The position numbers and the translations under genes are program-made. This document shows positions 34,524 to 44,999 of a DNA stretch of 64,000 nt, piece after piece. This DNA is from Stieleria maiorica (GTDB lineage Bacteria > Planctomycetota > Planctomycetia > Pirellulales > Pirellulaceae): the NCBI RefSeq assembly GCF_008035925.1, contig NZ_CP036264.1:2267409-2331408 (forward strand), written 5' to 3'. Under the pieces are notes generated by a model, which worked only from the letters and a program-made list of their open reading frames with translations, made no database searches and was not told the DNA's origin. Every line of letters starts with the position of its first letter. Positions within the stretch are counted from its first letter, which is position 1.

Positions 34524-37427
34524 TTGGCCGTGTCAGATGATCTTTTTCCCACGCGGGGGTGCCGGCGTGAGTTTGTCGGCTGGGATCGGCCGCTGCTGCC
34601 CCAGGTGGCGGGGACCTTGATCGATTCCGCCGCGGAAAACGCGACCTCGGATTTCAGCGGTTGGATCTGTGTGCTGCCGACGGCCCAATCGTCGTTGCGC
34701 TTCGGCCAATTGCTCCGCAGCGCCGCGGAATCCCAAGGGCTGGATTACACCGCGCCCCGGATCCTGACGGCGGGAGACCTGGCCGAGGCCTTGTATGAAC
34801 CCGAGAAACCGATCGCGATTGAATTCGAGCAAACGTTGGCCTGGGCGCGAGTGTTGCGCCAGTGGGACGCCCGGTCACTGCGACCGTTGTTGCCCGTATT
34901 GCCGGAAACCGACGCGATCGGGCCGTGGTTGGAACTCGCCGGCACGCTGCGGCGTTTGACGGCGGATCTGGCGGCCCATGATGTGAGTTTCACGGACGTG
35001 GTGGTGGCCAGTGACCGTGACGACGAAAAACAACGCTGGAAATTGCTGCAAGAACTCTACGGAATTTATCTTAGCGAACTCGCGACGGCCGGCATCAGCG
35101 ATCCGCACCAGCAACGAAGGCGGGCGATCGAACGCAAAACCATCCGCTCGGATCGTCGGATCGCTTTGATCGGCACCAGCGATTTGAACCCCTCGGTGGC
35201 CAACGTGATCAACGCGGTCGACGGTGACCTTGTGGCCTACATCGCTGCCCCCAGCGACAAGGCGTCGTGGTTTGACGATTTGGGATGTCTGCGGACCGAT
35301 GCGTTTGCCAAGCTGCAATTGCCGCTGGCCGATCAACACCTGGTCCCCGCCGGCGATATCGCCGATCAAGCGACTGCGGTCAGCGAGGCGGTGACGGAGT
35401 TTGCCGCGTCCCATCCGATCGGTCAAATTGCGGTCGGCGTGACGGACGAATCCCACGTCGAGGCCACCGAAATGCAACTGGACGGTTGCGGATTTCCCAG
35501 CTACCGCCACGTCGGTTGGACCGTCGCGTCGACGGCCGTGGGGCGATTGGTTTCCATGACCGCCACCCTGGTCGCCAGACCGACTTGGCGGTCGCTGGCG
35601 GCGCTGGTCCGGCACGGCGATGTCCATCGCGTGCTGACGTCACGACTGGCGGCATCACAGGGAACGAAGTCCGATGGCAAATCCGCGCGGCAAGACTACC
35701 TGATCCCGCTTGATCAAATGTTGGCGAATCATCTGCCGGTAAACCTGGCCGATCCGCTGCCGACGGCCGCGATGAAGAACTACCCCGTCGCGGATCAGCT
35801 GCGCACGATCGTGCTCGAGTGGCTTTCGGCGTTGATTCCTTCCCAGACATCCGCCGTGTCGACTCGCACACGACCGATCGCCGATTGGTGCTTGTGCCTG
35901 CTGGAGTGGCTCGATTCGATCTATGCCGGATTCTCGACCGACGATGCGATTGCCCATGATCGCCGACTGACGGCCGAAGCGGTGTCCAAGGCCCGAGAGC
36001 TATTGACACGGTTCACGAAACTGAGCGGCCACTTGGACGTGCCCGTCACGGCCGCGTCGGCGCTGGAGATGATCGCAGCGCGGTTGGCGGATTTGCGCGT
36101 CGGCCAGGTGCGGGGCCAGGATGACATCCAGATTCACGGCTGGCTGGATCTGGCGTTGGACGATTCCCCGGCCATGGTGGTGGTCGGATTCAATCATCCC
36201 TATGTTCCTGCGGCGGTCACCAGTGATCCGTTCTTGCCCGGATCGCTGCGATCGCGGTTGGGCATCGCCGACAACGAACGCCGCTACGCCCGCGACGTCT
36301 ATGCGACGCAGTTGTTGCTGTCGACCCGCAAGGACGTGCGTTTGATCGTCGGCAAACGGTCCGCCGACGGTTCCCCCACCCCGCCCAGCCGATTGTTGGC
36401 CGCGTCGCCGACCGAGGACGTCGCCCGTCGCATTCGAACGCTGTTGGGTGGAACGCGTCACAAGGTCAACGTCAGTCACCGCTGGGACAACGATCGAGAC
36501 ACGACGGAGCTGCCGATCCCCAAAATCCAGACCACCGAGTGCCCGGTGAAAACGATGAGCGTGACGGCGTTCAAGGCCTACCTGGAATGCCCCTATCGGT
36601 TCTACCTGCGGCACGTCTTGCAACTCAAACCGGTCGATGATTCGGCCCGCGAGCTTGCCGCCAACCAGTTCGGCGATCTGGTCCACGGTGCGGTGGAACA
36701 CTTCGGCGAGTCGGCCGAGAAAGACGAAGCGGACGAAAAACGGATTTTTGATTCGCTGCGCCACCATCTGCACGACTATGCCGCCAACCACTATGGCGAT
36801 CACGCCGAGAGTGCGGTGCGGCTGCAAGTCCGTCAAGCCGAACAGCGACTGCGTTTCGTCGCGGCCGAACAAGCCAAGCGAATCGATCAAGGGTGGCGGA
36901 TCCACGCAACCGAGGCCAGCGTGGAAGAATCCAAAGGCGCCGGCATCACCGTGGACGGAAAAAAGATGGGGCTGCGTGGCCGATTTGATCGTATCGACCG
37001 GCATGTGCAAACCGGACAGTGGGCGATCCTGGACTACAAGACCCACGGCCACAAACCCGAAAAAAAACACCTCCGCAAGAACCGCGACACCGGCGAATTC
37101 GAATGGATCGATTTGCAATTGCCGCTGTACCGAATGATGGTCCCGTTCCTGGGCATCGACGCGCCACCGCAAGAGGTCCAGCTGGGGTATTTCAACGTCA
37201 GCGATAAAGCCGAGGAGACCAAGATCAATCTGGCGGAGTTCGGCGAACCGCTGATGCAGCAGGCCATAGAACTGATCCATCAATGCGTCCGCCGCATCTT
37301 CGCCTGTGATTTCTCGCCGAACGAGCAAGGCGTGATGTACGACGATTACGAGATGATCCTGCAGACCGGTGTGGCCAGTCGCATGCTGGCCGGCGCGTCG
37401 GTCGGCGAAGGAGACAACGACCAATGA
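34524..37427 (+). CDS. addB: AddB-like PD-(D/E)xK nuclease subunit
   Basis: This 967-aa protein starts at TTG 34524 after AGGGGGG (GTG 34530 is an alternative). The N-terminal region resembles an inactivated helicase-like fold (WICVLPTAQSSLRFGQLL, RRIALIGTSDLNP). The C-terminus is a RecB-family nuclease: MSVTAFKAYLECPYRFYL near 689, RGRFDRIDR, WAILDYKTHG near 835 and LQLPLYRMM, so the catalytic Asp, Asp and Lys and the Q-Y motif are present. The iron-sulfur cysteines of Firmicute AddB are not evident. With AddA it would resect double-strand ends before RecA loading. Its stop overlaps addA as ATGA. Confidence 0.88.
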   Translation: MAVSDDLFPTRGCRREFVGWDRPLLPQVAGTLIDSAAENATSDFSGWICVLPTAQSSLRFGQLLRSAAESQGLDYTAPRILTAGDLAEALYEPEKPIAIEFEQTLAWARVLRQWDARSLRPLLPVLPETDAIGPWLELAGTLRRLTADLAAHDVSFTDVVVASDRDDEKQRWKLLQELYGIYLSELATAGISDPHQQRRRAIERKTIRSDRRIALIGTSDLNPSVANVINAVDGDLVAYIAAPSDKASWFDDLGCLRTDAFAKLQLPLADQHLVPAGDIADQATAVSEAVTEFAASHPIGQIAVGVTDESHVEATEMQLDGCGFPSYRHVGWTVASTAVGRLVSMTATLVARPTWRSLAALVRHGDVHRVLTSRLAASQGTKSDGKSARQDYLIPLDQMLANHLPVNLADPLPTAAMKNYPVADQLRTIVLEWLSALIPSQTSAVSTRTRPIADWCLCLLEWLDSIYAGFSTDDAIAHDRRLTAEAVSKARELLTRFTKLSGHLDVPVTAASALEMIAARLADLRVGQVRGQDDIQIHGWLDLALDDSPAMVVVGFNHPYVPAAVTSDPFLPGSLRSRLGIADNERRYARDVYATQLLLSTRKDVRLIVGKRSADGSPTPPSRLLAASPTEDVARRIRTLLGGTRHKVNVSHRWDNDRDTTELPIPKIQTTECPVKTMSVTAFKAYLECPYRFYLRHVLQLKPVDDSARELAANQFGDLVHGAVEHFGESAEKDEADEKRIFDSLRHHLHDYAANHYGDHAESAVRLQVRQAEQRLRFVAAEQAKRIDQGWRIHATEASVEESKGAGITVDGKKMGLRGRFDRIDRHVQTGQWAILDYKTHGHKPEKKHLRKNRDTGEFEWIDLQLPLYRMMVPFLGIDAPPQEVQLGYFNVSDKAEETKINLAEFGEPLMQQAIELIHQCVRRIFACDFSPNEQGVMYDDYEMILQTGVASRMLAGASVGEGDNDQ

Positions 37428-39952
37428 GCACCGAAGTGGCATCCCACGATCGTTCCCCCGGTGACGTGTTTCTTGACGGCAGCCTGCCTCCGGTACTGGT
37501 GCGGGCCTCGGCCGGCACGGGTAAAACGTACCGATTGACCGCTCGGCTGTTGCAGATCCTATTCCAAGGTGCGGCGCCCGAATCAATTCTTGCCACCACG
37601 TTCACACGCAAGGCGGCCGGCGAAATTCTGGAACGGATCCTGTTGACGTTGGCCGAAGCGGCCGACGGCGAAAACGATGCGGCGCTGGAGGATCTGCGGC
37701 GGCAAGTCGGGCTGCAGACGTTGCCGCGGAGCATGTGTTTGCAATTGTTGCAGCGGCTGGTCGCATCCATTCATCGCGTCCGCATCTGCACGCTGGACAG
37801 CTTGTTCACTCAGCTGGCAAAATCGTTTCCGTTCGAATTGCAACTGCCGCCGGTGTGGCGTTTGACCGATGAAATCGAAGAGGCGTGGTTGCGTGAACGC
37901 GCGGTCGATTCGATGGTCTCGATGCTGCAACCCGGCGAATTGGCGACCTTGCTCTCGATGCTCAGCAAAGGGGAAACGAAACGGTCGATCGTTCGTGAAT
38001 TGATCCAAATCGTCTCGGGCACCTACACCCAAGCACGCCAAACGGCCCCCAATGCCTGGACCCAATTGGACGCCCCGACCGCGCCCGATGATGCCGCGTT
38101 GACCGCCGCCGCCGCCTCGCTGCGACTGTCACAACCGCCGCAAAAAACGGTCCGGGCCAAACTCGATGCGATGGCCGAATTGTTGGAATCGCGACAATTC
38201 GATTCGCTGACGACCGAAACGCTGATCAAGAACTACGCCAAAGCCAAACGGGATGGGGAGGAACCCAAACTGGGGCGATCCAAGTTGCCCGAGGGAATCG
38301 ACGACGCCTTGGGCGCGCTGTACGCCGCGGCCCGCTCCAACACCCTGTCGTTGTTGGCCGCCCAGAATGATGCGACCGGGCAAGTGCTGGCGTTGTATGA
38401 TGGACAAGTCGCACAACTTAAACAGTCCCTGCGCACGCTCGGCTTTGACGACATCGCCGTGCGGTTGGCCGACCAGTTTTCCCGGGTCGATCACCGGTCG
38501 ATCAGCCGACGCATGGACGGTGCGATCGACCACGTTTTGTTGGACGAGTTTCAAGACACCTCGCCGGCCCAGTGGCAAGTCCTCCGGCCGCTGGCGTTTC
38601 GTGCCGCCGATGCGACCGTCGATCCCGATCCCGATCCGGATCCGGAAAAGCCGGTCAGGAGATCGTTTTTCTGTGTCGGTGACACCAAGCAAGCGATCTA
38701 TGGCTGGCGCGGCGGCGTGGCAGAGATCTTTGATGCCGTCGGTGCGGAAATCGACGGCATTGAGTCGGTCGAACAGAACACCAGTTTCCGTAGCAGCCCG
38801 GTGATCATGGATGTGGTCAACCGAGTCTTTCAGAACATCACGCGACACAACATCGCCGACGCGGCAACCGGCGGCCATGACGCTGACAAGGCGACCTATG
38901 AAGCCCACGCGGTGGTTCGGTTCGCCAAGCGGTTTCCGGATCACGTCGCCTTCAAAGACTCGCTGCCCGGTTACGTTCGCATGGAAACGTGCGAAAAAAT
39001 CGATAGCCGCGACAGCGCGGAAAAGACCCAGGCCTGTTACGAGCTTGCCGCCCGCCGGATCGCCGATCTGGCCCGCGCGGCGCCGGGGCGTTCGATCGGT
39101 GTTTTAACGCGGACCAACAAAGGTGTCGCGAAGCTGATCTTTCTGTTGGAACAACTTGACGTCGATGTCAGCCAGGAAGGCGGTAACCCGCTGGTCGATT
39201 CGGCGGCGGTCGACTTGATCCTGTCGGCGCTGATGATGGCCGAGCATCCCGCCGACGGCCGCTGGAAGTTCCACGTCGACCATTCACCGTTGGGGAATGT
39301 CGACGGCATGTCGGCCGATTATGTTCGAGAACTGGCCACCGAACGCGGCATCGCACGGACGATTCAACATCTGGCCGGTGTGATCGCCCCGGTCTGTGGC
39401 CCGCGTGACACGACGCGGTTGAAACAATTGATTCAATTGGCGGTTTCGTATGAACCCAACGCGACCGACCGGTTGAGAGACTTTGTGCGGATGGTGCGTG
39501 AAAAACGAGTCGAACGACCGCAATCGGCTGCCGTCCGCGTGATGACGGTTCACCAGTCCAAGGGCTTGGAATTCGACGCGGTCTTCCTGCCCGAACTGGA
39601 TGGCAGTCTGACCGGGCGACCTCCGCTGTGCATCGCCGATTCACGCAAGTTGACCGATCCGCCGGTCGGGCTATCAAGGTTCTTGACCAGTGAAGCCTGG
39701 CACTTCCTTGATTCCCCTTGGCGAAAAGCGTTCGGGCGTGATGCCGCCGGGAAAATGACCGAGGCGCTGTGCTTGTTGTACGTCGCGATGACGCGCGCCC
39801 GGCAAGCGTTGTACATGATCGTCCAACCTTGCAAGAGTGACGACAAGAAGCCCGCCGCATTGATCCACGCCGCACTGGGTGTGGATACCGATCCGACCGC
39901 AGGAGAAACGTTATTGTACGAAGACGGAGATTCGAATTGGTTTAAATGCTGA
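37424..39952 (+). CDS. addA: AddA/RecB-like UvrD-family helicase
   Basis: This 842-aa protein has the full helicase motif set: RASAGTGKTYRL near 28, TTFTRKAAGEI, LLDEFQDTSPAQW near 374, FCVGDTKQAIYGWRGG, NTSFRSS, MTVHQSKGLEFDAV near 714 and LLYVAMTRARQAL. Known AddA proteins are about 1,200 aa with a C-terminal nuclease domain. This one ends just after motif VI, so only the AddB partner carries a nuclease. It unwinds DNA ends using ATP. The ATG overlaps the addB stop by four bases, which indicates translational coupling. A hairpin separates it from the next gene. Confidence 0.9.
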   Translation: MSTEVASHDRSPGDVFLDGSLPPVLVRASAGTGKTYRLTARLLQILFQGAAPESILATTFTRKAAGEILERILLTLAEAADGENDAALEDLRRQVGLQTLPRSMCLQLLQRLVASIHRVRICTLDSLFTQLAKSFPFELQLPPVWRLTDEIEEAWLRERAVDSMVSMLQPGELATLLSMLSKGETKRSIVRELIQIVSGTYTQARQTAPNAWTQLDAPTAPDDAALTAAAASLRLSQPPQKTVRAKLDAMAELLESRQFDSLTTETLIKNYAKAKRDGEEPKLGRSKLPEGIDDALGALYAAARSNTLSLLAAQNDATGQVLALYDGQVAQLKQSLRTLGFDDIAVRLADQFSRVDHRSISRRMDGAIDHVLLDEFQDTSPAQWQVLRPLAFRAADATVDPDPDPDPEKPVRRSFFCVGDTKQAIYGWRGGVAEIFDAVGAEIDGIESVEQNTSFRSSPVIMDVVNRVFQNITRHNIADAATGGHDADKATYEAHAVVRFAKRFPDHVAFKDSLPGYVRMETCEKIDSRDSAEKTQACYELAARRIADLARAAPGRSIGVLTRTNKGVAKLIFLLEQLDVDVSQEGGNPLVDSAAVDLILSALMMAEHPADGRWKFHVDHSPLGNVDGMSADYVRELATERGIARTIQHLAGVIAPVCGPRDTTRLKQLIQLAVSYEPNATDRLRDFVRMVREKRVERPQSAAVRVMTVHQSKGLEFDAVFLPELDGSLTGRPPLCIADSRKLTDPPVGLSRFLTSEAWHFLDSPWRKAFGRDAAGKMTEALCLLYVAMTRARQALYMIVQPCKSDDKKPAALIHAALGVDTDPTAGETLLYEDGDSNWFKC

Positions 39953-39963
39953 ATCGGACCCTC

Positions 39964-40029
39964 GTAGTGGACGACGCGAGGAGTCCTCGCAGTGCGCACG
40001 TCCAATGGACTCGTCGCCTCGTCCACTAC
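39964..40029. repeat. Hairpin repeat inside the repair operon
   Basis: Arms 39964-39986 and 40007-40029 pair over 23 bases with two mismatches. They lie in the 137 bases between addA and the exonuclease gene, and could attenuate or stabilise the operon transcript. Their presence argues against the in-frame ATG at 39946 as the start of the next gene. Confidence 0.8.
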
Positions 40030-40089
40030 CCGAAAATCAGGCTGCCGAAACCCTTCCCCCCCACACCACACCCCATTCCCCACGCAACC

Positions 40090-41406
40090 TTGACCACACG
40101 AAAGATCCTTCACGCGGCGGACATCCACTTGGACAGTCCGCTGAAAAAGCTGGACCGTTATGACAGTGCGCCGTCGCATCGAATTCGTCGCGCGTCGCGT
40201 CGTGCGCTCGAGAACATGACGGCGCTTGCGGTCGATGAAGACGTCGATCTGGTCGTGATCGCTGGCGATTTGTACGACGGCGACTGGCCCGACCAGAACA
40301 CCGGTTTGGCGTTTGTCAAAGAGGCGGCCAAGTTGGTTGCCGCCGGAATCCCGGTGCTGGTCATCCGAGGCAACCATGACGCTGCAAATTTGATGACCGC
40401 GTCGTTGCCGCTGCCCAAGAATCCCGACGGTAGCGACCTGTTCCTGCAAACCGGCAAAGCGGAGTCGAGGTATTTGGAGGACATCGGCGTCGCGGTTCAC
40501 GGCCAATCGTTTCGCAGCCGTGCCGAAAAGGCCAATCTGGCCGCAAAGTATCCCGACGCGGTGGCGGGAATGTTCAATCTGGGCATGCTGCACACGGGGT
40601 TGGAAGGTGCGACCACGCACGCTCACTATGCGCCCTGCACAGCGGCACAGTTGACCGACAAGGGGTACGACTACTGGGCACTCGGCCACATCCACGTTCG
40701 CGGTGACCATCGGATCGAAGGCGGCCCACCGATCGTTTTTAGCGGAAACCTGCAGGGGCGGCACATCGGCGAGCAAGGTGCCAAGGGCTGCGTGCTGATC
40801 GAAGTCGATTCGAGAAACCAATGCCGCTACGACTTTCGTCCGCTGGACGTATTGCGTTGGCACGAGTGCCGGATCGATGTGAGTCAAATGCAGGAGCGGG
40901 ATCAGATCCTTGATGCCTACCAACATTGGGTCGCGGATCAAATCGATGCCAGTGACGGCCGTCTGTTGGTGGCCCGAGTCCGATTGGTCGGTCAGTCGGC
41001 ATTGCACGCTTCGCTGCACCAGAACGCAGAGTGGATTCGAGCGGAATTGCAGGCGATCAGTGTTGCCGCCGGTGACGAATTGGTCTGGCTGGAAGACGTC
41101 AAGATCCGAACGGCGATGCCGAGCGACCAAAAAGTTTCGCTCGATTTCGACGGCCCACTGGAAAGCCTGGCATCGGTGCTGGAAGGGCTGCGCAACGATC
41201 CGTCGCTGGCATCGCACATCGAGCGTGAACTCGCCGGGCTGACCAAAAAACTGCCCAAGGAACTCAAGGGGGATGATGACCAGGCGGCGTTTCCGTTTGG
41301 CGATGATCAATGGGTCGCGGGATTGGTCGAATCCGCCGCCGCGGATGTCGTCGGACGACTTCAACAGGATGAATCAACCGCCAATGCATCAGGAGCAACG
41401 AAATGA
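40090..41406 (+). CDS. SbcD/YhaO-like DNA repair nuclease (metallophosphoesterase)
   Basis: This 438-aa protein starts at TTG 40090, where the phosphoesterase fold begins (KILHAADIHLDSPL). The two-metal site is complete: ADIHLDS, VVIAGDLYDGD, VIRGNHDAAN, LGMLHTG and WALGHIHVR. The C-terminal half (RIDVSQMQERDQIL, KVSLDFDGPLESL) is the accessory region found in YhaO. SbcD/Mre11-type enzymes cut hairpins and blocked DNA ends together with an SbcC/Rad50-type ATPase. The partner is the next gene, which it overlaps as ATGA. The upstream in-frame ATG would translate a hairpin repeat. Confidence 0.9.
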   Translation: MTTRKILHAADIHLDSPLKKLDRYDSAPSHRIRRASRRALENMTALAVDEDVDLVVIAGDLYDGDWPDQNTGLAFVKEAAKLVAAGIPVLVIRGNHDAANLMTASLPLPKNPDGSDLFLQTGKAESRYLEDIGVAVHGQSFRSRAEKANLAAKYPDAVAGMFNLGMLHTGLEGATTHAHYAPCTAAQLTDKGYDYWALGHIHVRGDHRIEGGPPIVFSGNLQGRHIGEQGAKGCVLIEVDSRNQCRYDFRPLDVLRWHECRIDVSQMQERDQILDAYQHWVADQIDASDGRLLVARVRLVGQSALHASLHQNAEWIRAELQAISVAAGDELVWLEDVKIRTAMPSDQKVSLDFDGPLESLASVLEGLRNDPSLASHIERELAGLTKKLPKELKGDDDQAAFPFGDDQWVAGLVESAAADVVGRLQQDESTANASGATK

Positions 41407-44400
41407 TCATCGAACGACTCGATCTCAAAGCGTACGGATTGTTCAGTGACGAAGCCTTGGACCTGTCCGCCGGTCCCCGTCGATTCCATCTGGTGTACGG
41501 CCCCAATGAATCGGGAAAGTCGACGTGTTTGCGCGCGATCAGTGCGTTGTTGTTCGGCATCCCGACGCGGACGACCGACAGTTTTTTGCACTCCAACGCC
41601 AAGCTGCGTGTCGGTGCGACGTTACTCGGTTCGGACGGCAATCGATTGAGCGTGATTCGGCGCAAGAACGGCAAGACAAAGCTGCACGCCCAAGACGACA
41701 AGACACCGGTCGATCCGGCAGCGTTGGAACAGATGCTCGGCGGCATCGACGAAGCCGCCTTTCATCATCGTTTTGGGCTGTCCCACGAGCAGCTGGTCGC
41801 CGGCGGACAAGCGGTCTTGGAAAGCAAGGGCGAACTGGGCGAAATCCTGTTCGCCGCCGGTGCCGGGGTCGGCCGGTTGCGGGCGATTCAAGCCGAACTG
41901 GAATCCGAAAGCAAAGAACTGTTCCTCGAACGCGGCAAAAAACGCATCAACGCGTTGCTGAGTGAATTGGACGAGAAACGCAAGGTCGTCCGAGAGCTGC
42001 AGTCGCCTCCGGCGGAATATCAATCGCTGAAACGCCAATTGGCCGACGCGGAGCAGCAATCACGGGAGCTGGCCGACCAGCGAACACGGCTGGCGCAGTC
42101 ACTGGCCAAGCAGAAGGCGTTCCGCGAAGCCCATGGGATCGTTCCCGTTTGGAGACGGCACAAGGCGGAACTGGAAACGCTTGCGGCGCTGCCCACCCTT
42201 GACGAGGACTTTGCCGCACGTCGCCGCGAAGCTGCTGCCAATCGCCAAACCTACCAGCGTCTGGTCGGCCAATTGCGCCAGGAAATCGAGACGCTCCAGA
42301 CGCAACTTCAATCGTGTGCGGTTGACCCCGCGACGATCGAAAACGAAGCGGAGATTGTGGCGTTGTTCCAAGGGATCGCCGCGCGACAGGCTGCATCCAA
42401 AGACCAAGCCAACCTGCACCGGGTGGTCAACAATCGCAACCGCCACCTCCGCGAACTGCTGCGTGACCTTGACATCGACATCCCCGACGATGCGACCAAC
42501 GACGACGTCGATTCCGTGGTCGCCGATCTGCACGTCAGCGATGCAGCACAGGTGCGCATCAGCGAGCTCGCCGGGGATTGCGAAATGCTCCGCCAGCAAG
42601 AACGGGATTCTCAGGAATCGCTCCAGGCCCTGCGCAAACAGCTGGCCGAATTGGAGGACGAGCTGGAGCGTCACCCCGACGTTGCCGATCCGGGCATGAT
42701 CGAGTCGGTGCTTTCGGAAATCGGACCTCCCGGGGCACTGTTGGACCAGGCCGATCAAGAGCAGGCGATCTGTCGCGACTTGCAATCACAATGCGAACGA
42801 TTGATCGGTGAGCTTCGGTTGGGCCCGATCAGTCTGGACGATGCGGCGCGTCTGCAGCTGCCGACCGCGGCGGAGATCGATGATCACGACCAAATGCTGT
42901 CCGATCGGACCCGCGCCGTCGACGATGCGAAAAAAGCCCTCGCAAATCTGCAGCAACAGTTGCACGACGCGGGCGAACGGTTGAAACGTTTGCAGGCCGA
43001 CCAGCCGCTGCCGACCGAACAAGAACTGGTGCAATCACGCGAAACGCGAGACCAGTGGGTCGATCAACTGGACCAAGCACGAAGCGATGAAGCAATGTTC
43101 CAGGCGTCCACACGCAAGGTCCGTCAATCGATCCGTACCGCTGATGACGTGGTCGACACGATTCGAAGTCATCAGAAACAAGTGGCCGAGCGCGCTTCGG
43201 CGACCTCAGATCTTGCTCGAATCAAGCAAGAGATCACCGCCGCCGAATCGGCGCTCGAACAAGCCGACGTGTCGGCCGCCGATGCATCACGCAGCTGGGA
43301 CCAGCTTTGGCAACGTTGTGGCGTCGCCGCCGGCAAGGTCCGCGAGATGCGAACTTGGATCGCCAAACACCAATCGTTCGTCGAAAAATTCCGTTCGCTG
43401 GAAACGCAGCGCGGGCGATTGCAGTCGACCGAGTCCCGGATCGGACGCAATGCCTCGCGCCTGGCGCACACGCTGCAAAACGCTTGGTCGACGCGCCCCG
43501 TCGCCGCCGGCCATGTCGAATCAGCCGGGTTTTCCGACGCCCCCGGCGATCTGGAAACCCTGCACGATCGTGCCACCGCACTGCGCAACGAACTTGCCAC
43601 CGCGGTCGCAAACCTGGACCAGATTCGTCGCAAACGGAGCGAAATCCAGGCCGCGCTGCCTGCCGCGGAAGCCAAGTATGAATCGAATGTGGCCAAACGG
43701 AAACAATGGGATTCCGATTGGAAGCGGGCCATCGCGTCCTTCGCCACCGATCAAGAGGCCAGCCCCAGCGTGATCAGCATGCGGCTGAAAAAGATCGCAA
43801 AACTATTCGAAGAGACGCGGGAACGCGACATCATCTTGGGACGGATCCGGTCGATCGACGATGACGGTCGTTCGTTTGCCCAGCGTGCCACCGCGATCGC
43901 CAGCCTGGTCGGACTCGATTGCAAACCGGATCAACCGAGCGTGGAGATTGCCCAGGCATTGTACGAACGTCTGCAAGCGGCCAAGAACGCCTCGAATCAA
44001 ATCGATCGACTCAAGGCGGACTTGACGGCGGCCAAAACCCGGCTTGTCGAGGACAGCCAGGTGCTTGAAGCCGCCGCCGGACAACTCGCCCAGCTTTGCC
44101 GCGAAGCCGGTGTCGATGATGCCGACGACCTGCCCGGCGTGGAACAAAAGTCCGCCGAAAAGCGTCTGGCCCTCCAGGCGATTGCCCGTGCGGAAGAACA
44201 GCTGGCACTGATCGCCGGCGGCGTCGCGGTGCAGGAGTTTGCCGAGCAGGTCGAATCCCACGACCTGGTCGAATTAGAACAAGAGATTCAGAATCTGGAA
44301 GAATCGTTGCAAACGCTCAATGAACGTTGGTCATCGATCGAACAGCAAGTCGGCGCGCTGAAAAAAGAACTGTCCAGAATCGACGGTGACGACCGGGCCG

Positions 44401-44954
44401 CCGAACTGAACCAGGATCTGCAATTGCTTTATGGAACGATCCAACGCGAGTCGCAACAGTACGCAAAACTTCGAATCGCATCGATGATTTTGCAACAATC
44501 GATCGAGCACTACCGCAGCGAGAATGAAAGCCCGGTGTTGAAAATCGCCTGCCAGGCCTTCGAAGAATTGACTTGTGGCCGTTACGCCGGATTGAAACCC
44601 GAGTTTGACGACAAAGGCCGGTCAAAGTTGTTCGGCATCGCCGCCTCGCCGGCCGAGGAGGAAAACCTGGTGCCCGTTGATGCGATGAGCCTGGGGACCG
44701 CCGACGCGCTCTACCTGGCCATGCGGCTGGCGTCGCTGGAACACCAACTGTCAGCCGGTCACGCGATTCCCGTTGTGATCGACGACTGTTTGATCCAACT
44801 GGACGACGAACGAACGATCGCGGCCATGAAGCGGTTTTCAAAACTGTCCGAGCGGACACAGGTGATCTTGTTCACCCACCATCAACACCTGATCGATCTG
44901 GCTCAATCATCCCTGGATCCGGGACACTATCACCTGCATCGCCTGGCAACCTGA
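41403..44954 (+). CDS. YhaN/SbcC-like AAA ATPase with long coiled coil
   Basis: This 1183-aa protein has the Rad50-type ABC ATPase split by coiled coils. The N-terminal part has the P-loop at 33-41 (YGPNESGKST) and a YhaN-type segment (EAAFHHRFGLSHEQLVAGG). Residues about 180-1000 are heptad-rich Glu/Gln/Leu/Arg sequence. The C-terminal part has a signature motif (MSLGTADALYLAMRLA near 1098), Walker B (VVIDDCLIQLDDERT near 1125) and the switch His (ILFTHHQHL). No CxxC zinc hook was seen at the coil apex. It would tether and process DNA ends with the preceding nuclease. Confidence 0.9.
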   Translation: MIIERLDLKAYGLFSDEALDLSAGPRRFHLVYGPNESGKSTCLRAISALLFGIPTRTTDSFLHSNAKLRVGATLLGSDGNRLSVIRRKNGKTKLHAQDDKTPVDPAALEQMLGGIDEAAFHHRFGLSHEQLVAGGQAVLESKGELGEILFAAGAGVGRLRAIQAELESESKELFLERGKKRINALLSELDEKRKVVRELQSPPAEYQSLKRQLADAEQQSRELADQRTRLAQSLAKQKAFREAHGIVPVWRRHKAELETLAALPTLDEDFAARRREAAANRQTYQRLVGQLRQEIETLQTQLQSCAVDPATIENEAEIVALFQGIAARQAASKDQANLHRVVNNRNRHLRELLRDLDIDIPDDATNDDVDSVVADLHVSDAAQVRISELAGDCEMLRQQERDSQESLQALRKQLAELEDELERHPDVADPGMIESVLSEIGPPGALLDQADQEQAICRDLQSQCERLIGELRLGPISLDDAARLQLPTAAEIDDHDQMLSDRTRAVDDAKKALANLQQQLHDAGERLKRLQADQPLPTEQELVQSRETRDQWVDQLDQARSDEAMFQASTRKVRQSIRTADDVVDTIRSHQKQVAERASATSDLARIKQEITAAESALEQADVSAADASRSWDQLWQRCGVAAGKVREMRTWIAKHQSFVEKFRSLETQRGRLQSTESRIGRNASRLAHTLQNAWSTRPVAAGHVESAGFSDAPGDLETLHDRATALRNELATAVANLDQIRRKRSEIQAALPAAEAKYESNVAKRKQWDSDWKRAIASFATDQEASPSVISMRLKKIAKLFEETRERDIILGRIRSIDDDGRSFAQRATAIASLVGLDCKPDQPSVEIAQALYERLQAAKNASNQIDRLKADLTAAKTRLVEDSQVLEAAAGQLAQLCREAGVDDADDLPGVEQKSAEKRLALQAIARAEEQLALIAGGVAVQEFAEQVESHDLVELEQEIQNLEESLQTLNERWSSIEQQVGALKKELSRIDGDDRAAELNQDLQLLYGTIQRESQQYAKLRIASMILQQSIEHYRSENESPVLKIACQAFEELTCGRYAGLKPEFDDKGRSKLFGIAASPAEEENLVPVDAMSLGTADALYLAMRLASLEHQLSAGHAIPVVIDDCLIQLDDERTIAAMKRFSKLSERTQVILFTHHQHLIDLAQSSLDPGHYHLHRLAT

Positions 44955-44999
44955 TTGTTAACCTCGTGTTGCGGTTGGTTGAAGATTCCGGGACGACGG

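Noticed and set aside
39946-40089. ATG 39946 as start of the YhaO-like gene
   Set aside because: It would translate a hairpin repeat and a Pro-rich stretch; the phosphoesterase fold begins at TTG 40090.
39550-41364. 604-residue minus-strand frame opposite the YhaO-like gene
   Set aside because: Antisense shadow; the plus strand carries complete phosphoesterase motifs.
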